A stretch of 35,853 nucleotides of DNA from Coriobacteriia bacterium (GCA_003150175.1 QAKZ01000067.1:1-35853); one strand, 5' to 3'; numbered from the stretch's first letter, positions 1 to 7,349 are shown. The notes: generated from the letters alone by a model not told the origin. Program-made: numbers and translations.

Positions 1-2
1 TG

Positions 3-455
3 CCCCCGCCCCCACCTGCCGGGCCGGTCTCCGTGCCCGCGACCCCGCCCGCCCCGGAGCCCTCCTCGGCCCACGCGGCAGCCCCAGCCTCCCGCCCCGC
101 CCGCCGCTGCGACGACGAGCTCACCTCCGTGCTCGACGACGGGGACTCTACCGCCGGGTCCCCGGGGGTCTGGGTGCGCACGGACTCCGCCGACGTCTTC
201 GTCGCGATCGGGGAGGAGGGGCTCTTCGTGGGGCGCGGTTCGGGCAACCAGGTCGTCCTGCACGACAAATCGGTCTCGCGGCGACACCTTCGCCTGCGCC
301 TCGCACCGGGCGGCATCGAGGCCATAGACCTCGGGTCGACGAACCCCGCCAAGCTCAGGGGCCGCGCGATCGAGTCGTCCGCCCTGGTCCCCTGGGGCGA
401 GGAGCTGCGCCTGGGGGATGCTGTCCTCGCCATGAGCGACCGCGCCTCGCGTTGA
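3..455 (+). CDS. FHA-domain protein, 5' end cut by window edge
   Basis: The frame is open from the first base of the window and reads a Pro/Ala-rich linker before a GTG at 33, so the gene almost certainly begins upstream and only its C-terminal part is here. The last ~85 residues form a forkhead-associated domain: GRGSGN, then the phosphothreonine-binding SVSRRH, then DLGSTN. The FHA family binds phosphothreonine peptides, usually on substrates of Ser/Thr kinases. The residues after STN (PAKLRG) replace the usual G-T-x-V-N-G but keep the Asn. It is followed after 83 bases by a DUF2207 gene. A PP2C phosphatase and a Ser/Thr kinase lie about 12 kb downstream and could supply its phospho-ligand; that link is inference. 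The domain call is firm, the partner is unknown. Confidence 0.85.
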   Translation, partial: PPPPPAGPVSVPATPPAPEPSSAHAAAPASRPARRCDDELTSVLDDGDSTAGSPGVWVRTDSADVFVAIGEEGLFVGRGSGNQVVLHDKSVSRRHLRLRLAPGGIEAIDLGSTNPAKLRGRAIESSALVPWGEELRLGDAVLAMSDRASR

Positions 456-485
456 CGGCGGCGCGGCGGGGCGCTCGATCAACTC

Positions 486-494
486 TGGTATGCT
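486..494 (+). promoter_or_regulatory. Candidate extended -10 promoter for the DUF2207 gene
   Basis: TGG directly followed by TATGCT matches an extended -10 (TGn plus hexamer), about 45 bases before the ATG at 539. There is no good -35 at 17 bases. A TTGACG at 452-457 is too far away (31-base spacer). Moderate to weak call. Confidence 0.35.
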
Positions 495-538
495 CTATCT
501 GCGCGTTTCTTGCCAGCTCACCGCAGATGGAGAAGCCC

Positions 539-2536
539 ATGGACCTTCGCTTCCGCCTCCGTGCCCGCGCGGCCTCGTCGACGTCTTGGATCGCCGTCGC
601 GGCGTTTTTCGCCCTTGTCCTCGCGCTCGTCGCGGCGCCTGCCGCGGCGCTCGCCGACGAATATTCGATTACGCGGGTGAACATCGACGCGACCCTCGAC
701 TCCGATGGGGTCCTCACCGTGGCCGAGTCCCGCACCTTCGACTTCGACGGCGATTTCCATGGGGTGTACTGGGACATCCCGAAGGGCGAGAACCCCAGCA
801 ACGGTCGCGATGTCGAGCTCACCGTCCTGGCGGCGGGGGAGGGCGACGCGGGCGACCTCCAGGCGTTCACCGAGGGCTACGGCGGCGTCGACGGGACCTA
901 CGAGATCAGCGACCGCGGAGACGTCCTTCGGCTCAAGATCTATTCCGCCCATGAGGACGAGCGCGCCACCTTCACCATCGCGTACCGTGCCACGGGCATC
1001 GCTACCCGTTGGGACGACACGGGAGAGCTCTACTGGAAGTTCGTCTCGGACGGATGGGACGTCGAGTCCCAGAACGTGATCTGCAACCTGCACCTTCCTG
1101 TTCCGGCGGGCGAGTCGGTCAAGCCCGTCGCCAACGTGCGCGCTTGGGGCCACGGCCCCCTGGACGCGGACGTGGCCTTCAACGGCGACGACGTGGTGTT
1201 CACGGTTCCCGGCGTGGGCACCGAGGAGTTCGCCGAGATGCGCGTGACGTTCCCGAGGGAGTGGATCGCCGGCTGCGAGGCGACGTCCGGCTCCGAGCTC
1301 GAGACCATCCTCAGCGAGGAGCAGACATGGGCTGATAAAGCCAACGCCCGCCGTGCCCGAGCCCGCCTGCTTGTTTGGGGAATCGCCGGGGCAACCGGTG
1401 CCCTGGCTGTGGTTACCGTGGTTTACACGGTGTTCGTCCGCCGGCGTTACGCCCAGGACGTGAGGCCCCAGTTCCAGGACAAGTACTTCCGCGACGTGCC
1501 GACCGACGACCACCCCGCGGTTCTCGGCGCCCTCGCAAACGGCGGCAAGGCGGAGCCCAAGGAGCTCACCGCGACCCTCATGCGTCTGACCGATCAAGGC
1601 GTGGTGCGCCTGGACAAGGTGCGCAGGAAGGTCGGGAGCGGCTGGAGGCAGAAAGAGAAGGACGATTTCCTTCTTACCAAGGTCAAGGGCATGGGAGCCG
1701 CTCCCGAGGGCGCCGTCATGAGCGACAACGCCACTTGGGCTCGCGCGGTCGACGCCGCCGCCTGCACCTTCATCTTCGGCAAGGTGGCCAAGGCCCGCAA
1801 CGAGGTGGGCTCGAAGCTCTACCTGTCCAGCGTCGAGCGGACGGCAAAGAAGGAGCCGGAAGCCTATAGCGACGCTTGGAATGCCTGGGCAAGCGTTGTC
1901 GAGGGGCGCTATATCGAGAGGTTCCAAGACGAGGCGATCGAGCGCAAGGGCATGGTGGCCCTCGCCGTGCTCGGCGTATTCGACGTCATGCTTGCCATCG
2001 GGTCGTTTGTCCTTGAGGTGTGCGTCTTCGAGTCGCCGCTCGGCATTGGAATTGGGCTTCCGGCGCTTCTGCTGGCTGCGGGCATCGCCGCGGTCGTGTG
2101 CGCCGCGACCATGCGCGAGCTCAACCGCGAGGGCATCGAGACCCTGGCCCAGCTCGAGGCACTCCGGCGTTGGCTCAAGGAGTTCACGCACCTTTCGGAG
2201 GCGGTACCCGCCGACGTCGTGCTGTGGAACCGCCTGCTCGTCATGGCCGTGGTGCTCGATGTGGCCGACGAGGTCATCGACCAGCTCAAGGTCGCCTGCC
2301 CCCAGGTCATCGAGGACCCGTACTTCGCGCCGTGCTACGGCTGGTGCTATCGCGGCTACGGGATCGACGGCCGTGCGCCTGCCGCAGCTTTCACGGGCAG
2401 CGTGGCAGAGGCGCATCAGGTCTCCGCGGCCGCCCTCGCGGCGTCGTCCTCGAGCTCGGGCAGCGGCGGAGGAGGCGGCTTCTCCAGCGGCGGCGGTGGC
2501 GGCTTCGGCGGAGGAGGGGGCGGCGGCGCCTTCTGA
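539..2536 (+). CDS. DUF2207 (YciQ-like) membrane protein with Gly-rich tail
   Basis: About 665 residues. The frame is open from a TTG at 452, but I chose ATG 539: GGAG at 529-532 is well spaced, and a signal peptide (Arg-rich start, long Ala/Val/Leu core, AAALADE) follows at once. An in-frame ATG at 527 is the alternative. Next comes an extracytoplasmic beta-rich domain with the DUF2207 features DGVLTVAESRTFDFDGDFHGVYWDIP. A membrane segment lies near residue 276-297, followed by a cytoplasmic region, two more membrane segments near 470-490 and 502-524, and a C-terminal Ser/Gly-rich tail (about residues 640-665) ending GGGGGAF. This architecture is typical of DUF2207 proteins, whose function is not established. 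It follows an FHA gene and converges on the chimeric gene at 2564-2923. Confidence 0.88.
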   Translation: MDLRFRLRARAASSTSWIAVAAFFALVLALVAAPAAALADEYSITRVNIDATLDSDGVLTVAESRTFDFDGDFHGVYWDIPKGENPSNGRDVELTVLAAGEGDAGDLQAFTEGYGGVDGTYEISDRGDVLRLKIYSAHEDERATFTIAYRATGIATRWDDTGELYWKFVSDGWDVESQNVICNLHLPVPAGESVKPVANVRAWGHGPLDADVAFNGDDVVFTVPGVGTEEFAEMRVTFPREWIAGCEATSGSELETILSEEQTWADKANARRARARLLVWGIAGATGALAVVTVVYTVFVRRRYAQDVRPQFQDKYFRDVPTDDHPAVLGALANGGKAEPKELTATLMRLTDQGVVRLDKVRRKVGSGWRQKEKDDFLLTKVKGMGAAPEGAVMSDNATWARAVDAAACTFIFGKVAKARNEVGSKLYLSSVERTAKKEPEAYSDAWNAWASVVEGRYIERFQDEAIERKGMVALAVLGVFDVMLAIGSFVLEVCVFESPLGIGIGLPALLLAAGIAAVVCAATMRELNREGIETLAQLEALRRWLKEFTHLSEAVPADVVLWNRLLVMAVVLDVADEVIDQLKVACPQVIEDPYFAPCYGWCYRGYGIDGRAPAAAFTGSVAEAHQVSAAALAASSSSSGSGGGGGFSSGGGGGFGGGGGGGAF

Positions 2537-2563
2537 CGGGTGCCCGCCCCTCTCGGGAACGTC

Positions 2564-2923
2564 TTACTCGCAGCCCATCGGGTAGAGCCTGATGTCCTGG
2601 GCGTTTCCGCTCACGCGCACGCTGAGCTGCGGGTCGGTGGGGAACCAGCGGGTCGAGAAGACCATGCGGCCGCCGTTCGCGTAGACCTCGACGGCGGAGC
2701 TGTCCACGAGGACGCGCAGGTCATGCACGGGCTCCAGCTCAATGCTGCGGCTCGCGCGGCCGCAGCCGGCGCCCTTCTTGCCCGAGGCATCGCCCACGAA
2801 GGCGATCTTGCAGCCATGGCTGCCTGCGCGCACCTCGAGCGCCCCGTCGAGCGAGACGACGTTCCCCGCGCCGCCGACGGCGTCGAGGATCTCTTGGGCC
2901 GCTTGCCGGTGATCTAGTGCCAT
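2564..2923 (-). pseudogene. Chimeric remnant: sucrose PTS EIIB N-terminus fused to GH32 C-terminus
   Basis: 119 residues with ATG 2923 behind a purine-rich site (AGAAGGAAACC). Residues 1 to about 23 (MALDHRQAAQEILDAVGG) match the start of sucrose-family PTS EIIB domains, which normally continue into a Cys-containing phosphorylation site that is absent here. From about residue 25 the sequence matches the C-terminal beta-sandwich of GH32 sucrose hydrolases, notably DLRVLVDSSAVEVYANGG and MVFSTRWFP. No catalytic GH32 residues and no EIIC are left. The simplest reading is an in-frame deletion that removed most of an EIIBC gene and the front of a sucrose-6-phosphate hydrolase gene, leaving an expressible fusion. 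The frame is open with a start and ribosome site, so a protein may be made, but neither parent activity is expected. A LacI-type gene lies directly upstream on the same strand. Confidence 0.7.
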
Positions 2924-2963
2924 GGTTTCCTTCTTTCCTCATGACAGCGATTCCGCTTTAGGT

Positions 2964-3027
2964 ATGGAATCGTTCTCATAATTCGCATTAAAGAGCTGTT
3001 AAGAAGATATGGGAACGTTCTCATATC
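2964..3027 (-). promoter_or_regulatory. Two LacI-type operators around a candidate promoter of the chimeric gene
   Basis: ATGGGAACGTTCTCAT (3009-3024) is a near-perfect palindrome whose arms extend by GAT/ATC to 3006-3027. ATGGAATCGTTCTCAT (2964-2979) is a second, diverged copy, with centres 45 bases apart. The central CG and symmetrical half-sites are typical of LacI/ScrR family operators. On the minus strand TTAACA (3002-2997), a 16-base spacer and TATGAG (2980-2975) could form the promoter, so the proximal operator would overlap the -10. The likely ligand protein is the LacI regulator encoded at 3145-4125. Confidence 0.6.
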
Positions 3028-3144
3028 AAATTGCGGCAAACGATAGGTTCTGGTCGGCGAACGGTCATGCGCCAAAGGCGTCGCGGGGGCATGGGTATTT
3101 GGAAGGGCGTCCGACGTCGGCGAACCGACTGCGGAGCGCGCTTG

Positions 3145-4125
3145 TCAGCGCGTCGAGTTCCTCGTGACCACCTCGTAGCCCATGCGCACCTCGCGGCGGG
3201 CATCGTGGCCGTCCAAGAGGTCGCAGAGCATGCGCGCCGCCTCGGCGCCGGAGGTCTTGTAATGGTGGTGGACCGTCGTCAGCGTTGGCGTGACGATCTG
3301 GCTGAGCTCACCGTCCCCCACGCCTGTGACCTGCGCGTCCTCGGGCACGCGCCGACCGTACTCCCGCAGGCAGGTGAGGGCGCCGTAGGCGATGGAGTCG
3401 GTCGCGCACACGATCGCGTCGGTGTCGGGGAACTCGTCGAGGAGCCGCTCGGCGGCGGTGTACCCGGCGTCGACCGAGAAGTCCGCCACGAGCTGAGCGT
3501 GCTCGGGGACCTCCACCCCCGCGTCCGCGCACGCGTCCAAGAACCCGAGGTGGCGGTCGCGCCCGGCGGCGAGGTCCTCCTCGAGGACGCCGATGTAGAC
3601 GGGGCGCGACGACTCGCGCAGCACGAGGGCGGTGACGTCGCGCATGGCGTCGCGGTCGTTTTGGAACACGCAGGAGCGCCCGGGAAGCTGCTGCTCGAGG
3701 ACGACCACCGGCAGATTCGTCTGGTCCATGGCCTCGAAGTGCTCGTCTGTGAAGACCGTCGCCACGAGAACGATGCCGTCGACCTGTCGCTTCTCTTCAA
3801 ATAAGCGCAGGTAGGCGACTTCGCGTGCGGCGTCGTTGTCGGTGTTCGCAAGGAGGACCTGGTAGCCGCGCTCGGCAAAGACGGGCGTCATGCCGGCGAC
3901 CATGCGGCTCACCGAGGCGGAGTTGATCTTCGGGATGATGACGCCGACGGTGCTCGACTTGCCCGTGCGCAGGCTCTTCGCGTGCTGTGAGGGGGAGTAG
4001 CCGGTGGCCTTGACCACGGCGCGGATCCGCTCGCGCTTCTCTTGGCTCACATAGCCCTCGTTGAAGTAGCGCGACACCGTCGCACGGGAGACTCCCGCCA
4101 TCTGCGCTATCTGGTTGATGTCCAA
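3145..4125 (-). CDS. LacI-family transcriptional repressor, probable sucrose regulator (ScrR-like)
   Basis: About 326 residues from the TTG at 4125, whose preceding AGGAG sits only 4 bases away. A GTG at 4155 gives 336 residues but has no ribosome site and lies almost on the start point predicted from TAGACT (minus strand, 4164-4159). The N-terminus is a LacI helix-turn-helix (INQIAQMAGVSRATVSRYFN) with a hinge helix. A periplasmic-binding-protein-like effector domain follows (VGVIIPKINSASVSRMVAGM, then DAIVCATDSIAYGALTCLRE). The N-terminal pattern VSRYFNEGYVS is like ScrR-type sucrose repressors. The gene lies immediately upstream of the sucrose-gene chimera, with two symmetrical operators between them, which supports a sucrose role. 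Effector identity is inferred, not seen. Confidence 0.82.
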   Translation of the reverse strand: MDINQIAQMAGVSRATVSRYFNEGYVSQEKRERIRAVVKATGYSPSQHAKSLRTGKSSTVGVIIPKINSASVSRMVAGMTPVFAERGYQVLLANTDNDAAREVAYLRLFEEKRQVDGIVLVATVFTDEHFEAMDQTNLPVVVLEQQLPGRSCVFQNDRDAMRDVTALVLRESSRPVYIGVLEEDLAAGRDRHLGFLDACADAGVEVPEHAQLVADFSVDAGYTAAERLLDEFPDTDAIVCATDSIAYGALTCLREYGRRVPEDAQVTGVGDGELSQIVTPTLTTVHHHYKTSGAEAARMLCDLLDGHDARREVRMGYEVVTRNSTR

Positions 4126-4186
4126 AGCGCTCCTGCCCTCGTTGCGTTTCTGCACGCAAGTCTACCCGCGATGCCCTCGCTGCAAC

Positions 4187-4305
4187 ACCAACACTGGGTG
4201 ACAGTCATTGCGTGCAGCTTCTATTGCCACCCATCAGCCGGTGACAGTCATTGGCTGATGGGTGTCCCGGAAAGCTGCTGCCAATGACTGTCACCCAGTG
4301 TTGGT
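4187..4305. repeat. REP-like inverted repeat pair (locus A)
   Basis: A 24-base perfect inverted repeat at 4187-4210 and 4282-4305 (core CACTGGGTGACAGTCATTG) encloses a 12-base perfect inverted repeat, CACCCATCAGCC (4228-4239) with GGCTGATGGGTG (4253-4264). The central loop carries a further GTGACAGTCATTGG. The whole 119 bases can be read as two ~50-base units head to head. Each unit starts CACTGGGTGACAGTCATTG and later contains a version of GCAGCTT and CACCCATCAGC. The same unit occurs three times at 22546-23086. The element sits between the divergent LacI-type and nitroreductase genes. Its edges touch the promoter region of both. Confidence 0.85.
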
Positions 4306-4313
4306 GGCGTGGG

Positions 4314-4319
4314 TACAAT
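4314..4319 (+). promoter_or_regulatory. Candidate -10 (TACAAT) of the nitroreductase gene
   Basis: TACAAT begins 9 bases after the right end of the REP-like repeat and 38 bases before the ATG at 4352. Any -35 would fall inside the right arm of the repeat, where no good TTGACA-like hexamer is seen. Weak call. Confidence 0.35.
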
Positions 4320-4351
4320 CGGAGGTGTATGCCGAGCAGAAAGGACTCGTT

Positions 4352-4879
4352 ATGAACGAAGTGCTCACCGCTATGCGCGACCGCCGCAGCTGCCGCCAGT
4401 TCAAGGACCAGATGCCCGCCGCCGCCGACCTCGACAGTATCGTTGAGGCGGGCCTCTACGCCGCCTCGGGCATGGGCTGCCAGTCCACCATCGTCCTCAA
4501 GGTCACCAACAAGGACCTCCGCGACCGCCTGAGCGCCATGAACGCGGCGATCATGGGCAAGGGCCCCGACTTCGACCCGTTCTACGGGGCGCCCGCGATC
4601 CTCGTCGTCCTCGCCGACAAGACCGTCCCCACCCACGTCTACGACGGCTCCCTGACCATGGGCAATATGATGGTTGCCGCCGAGTCCCTGGGGCTCGCGA
4701 GCATCTGGGTCCACCGCGCCAAGGAGGAGTTCGACTCCCCGGAAGGCAAGAAGATCCTCGCCGACCTCGGCGTCGAGGGCGACTACGAGGGCATCGGCCA
4801 CTGCGCCGTCGGCTACTGGGGCGCCGAGAAGCCCGAGGCGCCCGCTCGCCGCGAAGGTCGTGTGTTCTGCGCCGAGTAG
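4352..4879 (+). CDS. Nitroreductase-family flavoprotein
   Basis: 175 residues. The start at ATG 4352 has AAAGGA just upstream; the frame is open further upstream only because it runs into the repeat. The N-terminus MNEVLTAMRDRRSCRQF matches the RRSxRxF FMN-phosphate-binding motif of nitroreductases. LYAASGMGCQ is the conserved A-P-S-x-x-N/Q-like segment. SLTMGNMMVAAESLGLASIW is the typical central helix, and GHCAVGYWG matches the late G-x-P-x-G-like strand. At ~175 residues it belongs to the short NfsB-like class, FMN-dependent and NAD(P)H-using; the substrate cannot be told. It is monocistronic: a REP-like repeat lies before it and a hairpin terminator after it. Confidence 0.88.
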   Translation: MNEVLTAMRDRRSCRQFKDQMPAAADLDSIVEAGLYAASGMGCQSTIVLKVTNKDLRDRLSAMNAAIMGKGPDFDPFYGAPAILVVLADKTVPTHVYDGSLTMGNMMVAAESLGLASIWVHRAKEEFDSPEGKKILADLGVEGDYEGIGHCAVGYWGAEKPEAPARREGRVFCAE

Positions 4880-4921
4880 CCCGCCTTCGCAGGTCATCTC
4901 GCGCACTTTTTGCTAGCCTAG

Positions 4922-4955
4922 AAGGCCGCGCGGCGACGAGCCGCCGGCCTTTTTT
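4922..4955 (+). terminator. Rho-independent terminator after the nitroreductase gene
   Basis: AAGGCCGcGCGGC, loop GACGA, GCCGCCGGCCTT, then a run of T. The stem is GC-rich with a one-base bulge. It ends about 25 bases before the next start codon at 4980, so it could also act as a leader hairpin of the exonuclease gene. Confidence 0.75.
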
Positions 4956-4979
4956 CACGTCGCGAAGGAAGCCGCCACT

Positions 4980-5942
4980 ATGGAACTCAGCCAGGCCATC
5001 GACCTTGCGAGCGCCTTCGTCCTGCCGGGCCTCGTCTCTGACGAGGCGTCCCTGCAGGCGGAGCGCATGAAGAACGAGGACGCCATCAAGACCCTGATGG
5101 ACGCTTGGAAGTCGGCGCCGGCCGGCAAAGAGCCCTTCGGCTTCGACCTCGTGCTCTCGCTCGTGGACCGCAACCGCGGCGTCTGCGACCGCATCGGCGC
5201 GGAGAAGCTCCGCGACACCTCGCCCTCGGCGCTCGCGCGAAAGCTCCCCGACTCAGACCTCGTCCACGCCGTCGCCGCGATGCAGCATCGCCCCGACGCC
5301 GAGGTCGCCGCTCAGGCCGGCCCCGCGCTCGAGGACCTGAACATCGCCTATGTGGACGCGCCGGTCTCCGGCATGGTCATGGGCATCGACATCGAGACGA
5401 CCGACCGCGACCCCGCCCGCGGCTATGTGGTCAACATCGGCCTCGAGTTCATGGACCTCGCCGCGAAGGCCAAGCCCCACGACGCCTTCGCCGGCTACTG
5501 CGGCATACCCGCCATGTACGCCGAGAAGGGCGTGCCGCTCGAGTTCATCCACCACATCACCTGGGACGACGTCAAGGACGTCAAGCCCCTGCGCGCGAAC
5601 GCGCCGATGCAGAAGGCGATCCTGGCCGCTATGTGCGCCTACCCCTTCATGGCGCACAACGCCGCCTTCGAGGACTCCTGGTTCATGCTGAACATCGCGG
5701 GCTACGCCGAGGCTCGCAAGGCGGGCAGGATCACCGTGATCGATTCGCGCGACATCTGCCGTCGCGTGGACCCCGAGGTCCGCACGCTCCCGCGCGAGTC
5801 CCGCCCGGCGACGCTCGAGAACTGGGCGCGCCGCCGCGGAACGCTCTTGGCGGGTGAGTCCGAGGTGCACCTGGGCCTGGACGACGTTGAGCTCATGCTG
5901 CGCACCGTCCAGGCGGAGTTCGCCGAGCGCAACATGTTCTAG
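4980..5942 (+). CDS. DnaQ-like DEDDh 3'-5' exonuclease domain protein
   Basis: 320 residues from ATG 4980, preceded by GAAGGAA. The first ~130 residues are a helical N-terminal region that I do not recognise. The exonuclease domain follows: motif I GIDIETT near residue 135 (Asp and Glu ligands), motif II HNAAFEDSWFM near 226 (Asp), and motif III HLGLDDVELM near 296-305 (His and Asp). These are the four acidic metal ligands plus the general-base His of the DEDDh class. Such proteins remove nucleotides from 3' ends of DNA or RNA. Without other subunits the target cannot be assigned, and it is not obviously the Pol III epsilon subunit. It stands alone between a terminator and the PTS gene. Confidence 0.82.
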   Translation: MELSQAIDLASAFVLPGLVSDEASLQAERMKNEDAIKTLMDAWKSAPAGKEPFGFDLVLSLVDRNRGVCDRIGAEKLRDTSPSALARKLPDSDLVHAVAAMQHRPDAEVAAQAGPALEDLNIAYVDAPVSGMVMGIDIETTDRDPARGYVVNIGLEFMDLAAKAKPHDAFAGYCGIPAMYAEKGVPLEFIHHITWDDVKDVKPLRANAPMQKAILAAMCAYPFMAHNAAFEDSWFMLNIAGYAEARKAGRITVIDSRDICRRVDPEVRTLPRESRPATLENWARRRGTLLAGESEVHLGLDDVELMLRTVQAEFAERNMF

Positions 5943-6039
5943 CGCCGGGCGGCCGCGCTAGGCTCGGCGTCCCTCTCCCCAGACGGTTTACAAGAAATTA
6001 CGGCTGGCGCGCGCGAGCCCCCGTGGGGCCGTGCGCGTC

Positions 6040-6045
6040 TATACT
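6040..6045 (+). promoter_or_regulatory. Candidate -10 (TATACT) before the PTS EIIA gene
   Basis: TATACT lies 36 bases upstream of the GTG at 6081, a good distance for a -10, but no convincing -35 is seen 17 bases further up. Confidence 0.4.
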
Positions 6046-6080
6046 TACCTGCGAATACGCACCGACCGAAAGGAACCAGA

Positions 6081-6536
6081 GTGAGCGACATCATCAGCGC
6101 CCAAAGCGTCCTTCTGGACCAGCACGCCGCCTCGCGCGAGGAGGCCATCGGCATCATCGCCCTGAAGGCCGCCGAGCTCGGCATCGCCGACGACGCCGAC
6201 GCCCTGCGCCAGGCCTTCATGGCCCGCGAGGCCATGGGCGAGACGGGCATGACCGACGGCTTCGCCATCCCGCACGCAAAGAGCGCCTCCGTCGCTCGCG
6301 CCGCGGTCGTCGTCCTGAAGAACGCCGAGCCCCTCGACTGGCCGAGCTTCGACGAGAAGCCCGTGACCTGCGCGATCGCGCTCATGGTCCCCGACGGCGA
6401 GGCGGGAAGCGAGCACATCCGCCTGCTGTCCAAGACCGCGACGCTGCTCATGAACGGCGGCTTCAAGGGGCTCGTCCACCAGAGCTCGGACCCCGCCGAG
6501 ATCGCCGCCGCCATACAGAAGGGCATCGAGGGCTAG
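6081..6536 (+). CDS. PTS EIIA component, fructose/nitrogen-type (PTS_EIIA_2)
   Basis: 151 residues with a GTG start at 6081 and AAAGGAACC upstream. It is a single EIIA type-2 domain: it starts with IISAQSVLLDQHAASREEAI, and GFAIPHAKS carries the phosphoryl-accepting His at residue 65. The domain takes phosphate from HPr and passes it to an EIIB, or acts as a regulator (PtsN-like). No EIIB or EIIC gene is next to it, so either it serves a permease encoded elsewhere or it is regulatory. The sucrose-PTS remnant at 2564-2923 is too degraded to be its partner. The next gene, a DJ-1/PfpI protein, is 73 bases downstream and may be co-transcribed. Confidence 0.88.
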   Translation: MSDIISAQSVLLDQHAASREEAIGIIALKAAELGIADDADALRQAFMAREAMGETGMTDGFAIPHAKSASVARAAVVVLKNAEPLDWPSFDEKPVTCAIALMVPDGEAGSEHIRLLSKTATLLMNGGFKGLVHQSSDPAEIAAAIQKGIEG

Positions 6537-6609
6537 CCCCCGCGCCGCCCGCCAACCGAACCGCACTTCGCCCCGCCCTCGCCGGCGGGGCTTCCCACAA
6601 GGAGGCACC

Positions 6610-7197
6610 ATGGCTTTCAAGCAGCTCACCGAGAAACGCGTCGCGGTCTTCTTTGCCGCCGGGTTCGAGGAGGTCGAGGCCATCGCGGTCGTCGACCTGC
6701 TCTTCCGCGCCGGCGTCCCGTGCGACATGGTCTCGATCACCGACGACCTTCAGGTCGCGTCCTCGCGCGACGTGACGGTCGTGTGCGACCGCAGCATCGA
6801 GGAGGAGGGCTTCGACTTCGACGACTACGACATGCTCGTCTTGCCCGGCGGCATCCCCGGCATGCCGAACCTGCGCGCCTGCGAGCCTTTGTGCGACGCC
6901 CTCGTCAAGCACGCCGCCGAGGGCAGGGGAGTGGCCGCCATCTGCGCCTCCCCCTCCATCCTGGCGGAGCTCGGGATCCTCAAGGGCAAGCACGCGACGG
7001 CCAACCCGCACTTCCAGGACGTCGTCGCCGAGCACGGCGCGCTGCTCGAGCCGGCGAAGAAGGCCGTGACCGACGGCAACGTGATCACGAGCCAGGGCAT
7101 GGCGACCGCCGTGTGGTTCGGTCTCGAGATCGTCAAGCGCTACGTGCCCGCAGAGGTCGTCGAGCACGTCAAGGAGGGCATCGTTCTGATGGACTAG
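6610..7197 (+). CDS. DJ-1/PfpI family protein
   Basis: 195 residues from ATG 6610 with AAGGAGG in front. It has the DJ-1 fold signatures: FFAAGFEEVEAI with the conserved Glu at 23, LVLPGGIPGMPNL, and the nucleophile elbow AAICASPSIL with the reactive Cys at residue 112. The length matches YajL/DJ-1-type proteins rather than the PfpI proteases. Proposed activities in the family include glyoxalase III, deglycase or chaperone roles; none can be chosen from sequence. The 73-base gap to the upstream PTS gene holds a short GC hairpin (GCCCCGCC/GGCGGGGC) without a T tract, so read-through from the EIIA gene is plausible. Confidence 0.87.
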   Translation: MAFKQLTEKRVAVFFAAGFEEVEAIAVVDLLFRAGVPCDMVSITDDLQVASSRDVTVVCDRSIEEEGFDFDDYDMLVLPGGIPGMPNLRACEPLCDALVKHAAEGRGVAAICASPSILAELGILKGKHATANPHFQDVVAEHGALLEPAKKAVTDGNVITSQGMATAVWFGLEIVKRYVPAEVVEHVKEGIVLMD

Positions 7198-7263
7198 GTC
7201 CCGCCTACCGCCTCGGCGGCCGGCGCGTTTGTGTCCATCGCGTGGCAGCGGCGGCTCCTAGGG

Positions 7264-7292
7264 TTGACGCTCGTTTGGTAGAAGCGTATTTT
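7264..7292 (+). promoter_or_regulatory. Promoter of the argCJBD operon
   Basis: TTGACG (7264-7269), a 17-base spacer and TATTTT (7287-7292) make a good sigma-70-type promoter, 70 bases before the argC start. The surrounding stretch is markedly more AT-rich than the genes around it. Confidence 0.7.
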
Positions 7293-7302
7293 AACCGCGC
7301 TA

Positions 7303-7349
7303 AAATTCAGAAATCGTGCATAAACGCAAAAGAATATGCACAATTCAAG
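7303..7349 (+). promoter_or_regulatory. Candidate ArgR operator (ARG boxes) in the argC leader
   Basis: Just downstream of the -10 lie an inverted pair GTGCATA ... TATGCAC separated by 12 bases (7317-7342), plus flanking ATTCA-type half sites. ARG boxes are AT-rich imperfect palindromes of ~18 bases, usually in pairs, and TGCATA half sites are common in actinobacterial versions. Its place before argC fits repression by arginine-bound ArgR. No argR is in the window. Confidence 0.5.

Noticed and set aside
452..538. TTG 452 or ATG 527 as the start of the DUF2207 gene
   Set aside because: ATG 539 has a better-placed GGAG and gives a normal signal peptide; the upstream part contains the promoter-like sequence.
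4126..4155. GTG 4155 as start of the LacI-type regulator
   Set aside because: No ribosome site, and a TAGACT -10 candidate ends 3 bases before it, so transcription probably starts inside this stretch. Not fully excluded.
4187..4305. CRISPR array or attachment site
   Set aside because: Copies are in opposite orientation with no regular spacers, and there are no cas or integrase genes or tRNA nearby.
4205..4906. A 233-codon minus-strand frame crossing the repeat and the nitroreductase gene
   Set aside because: Antisense to a clear nitroreductase, and it reads through the palindrome; no recognisable domain.
6571..6592. GC hairpin between the EIIA and DJ-1 genes as a terminator
   Set aside because: No T tract follows; it may simply reflect base composition.
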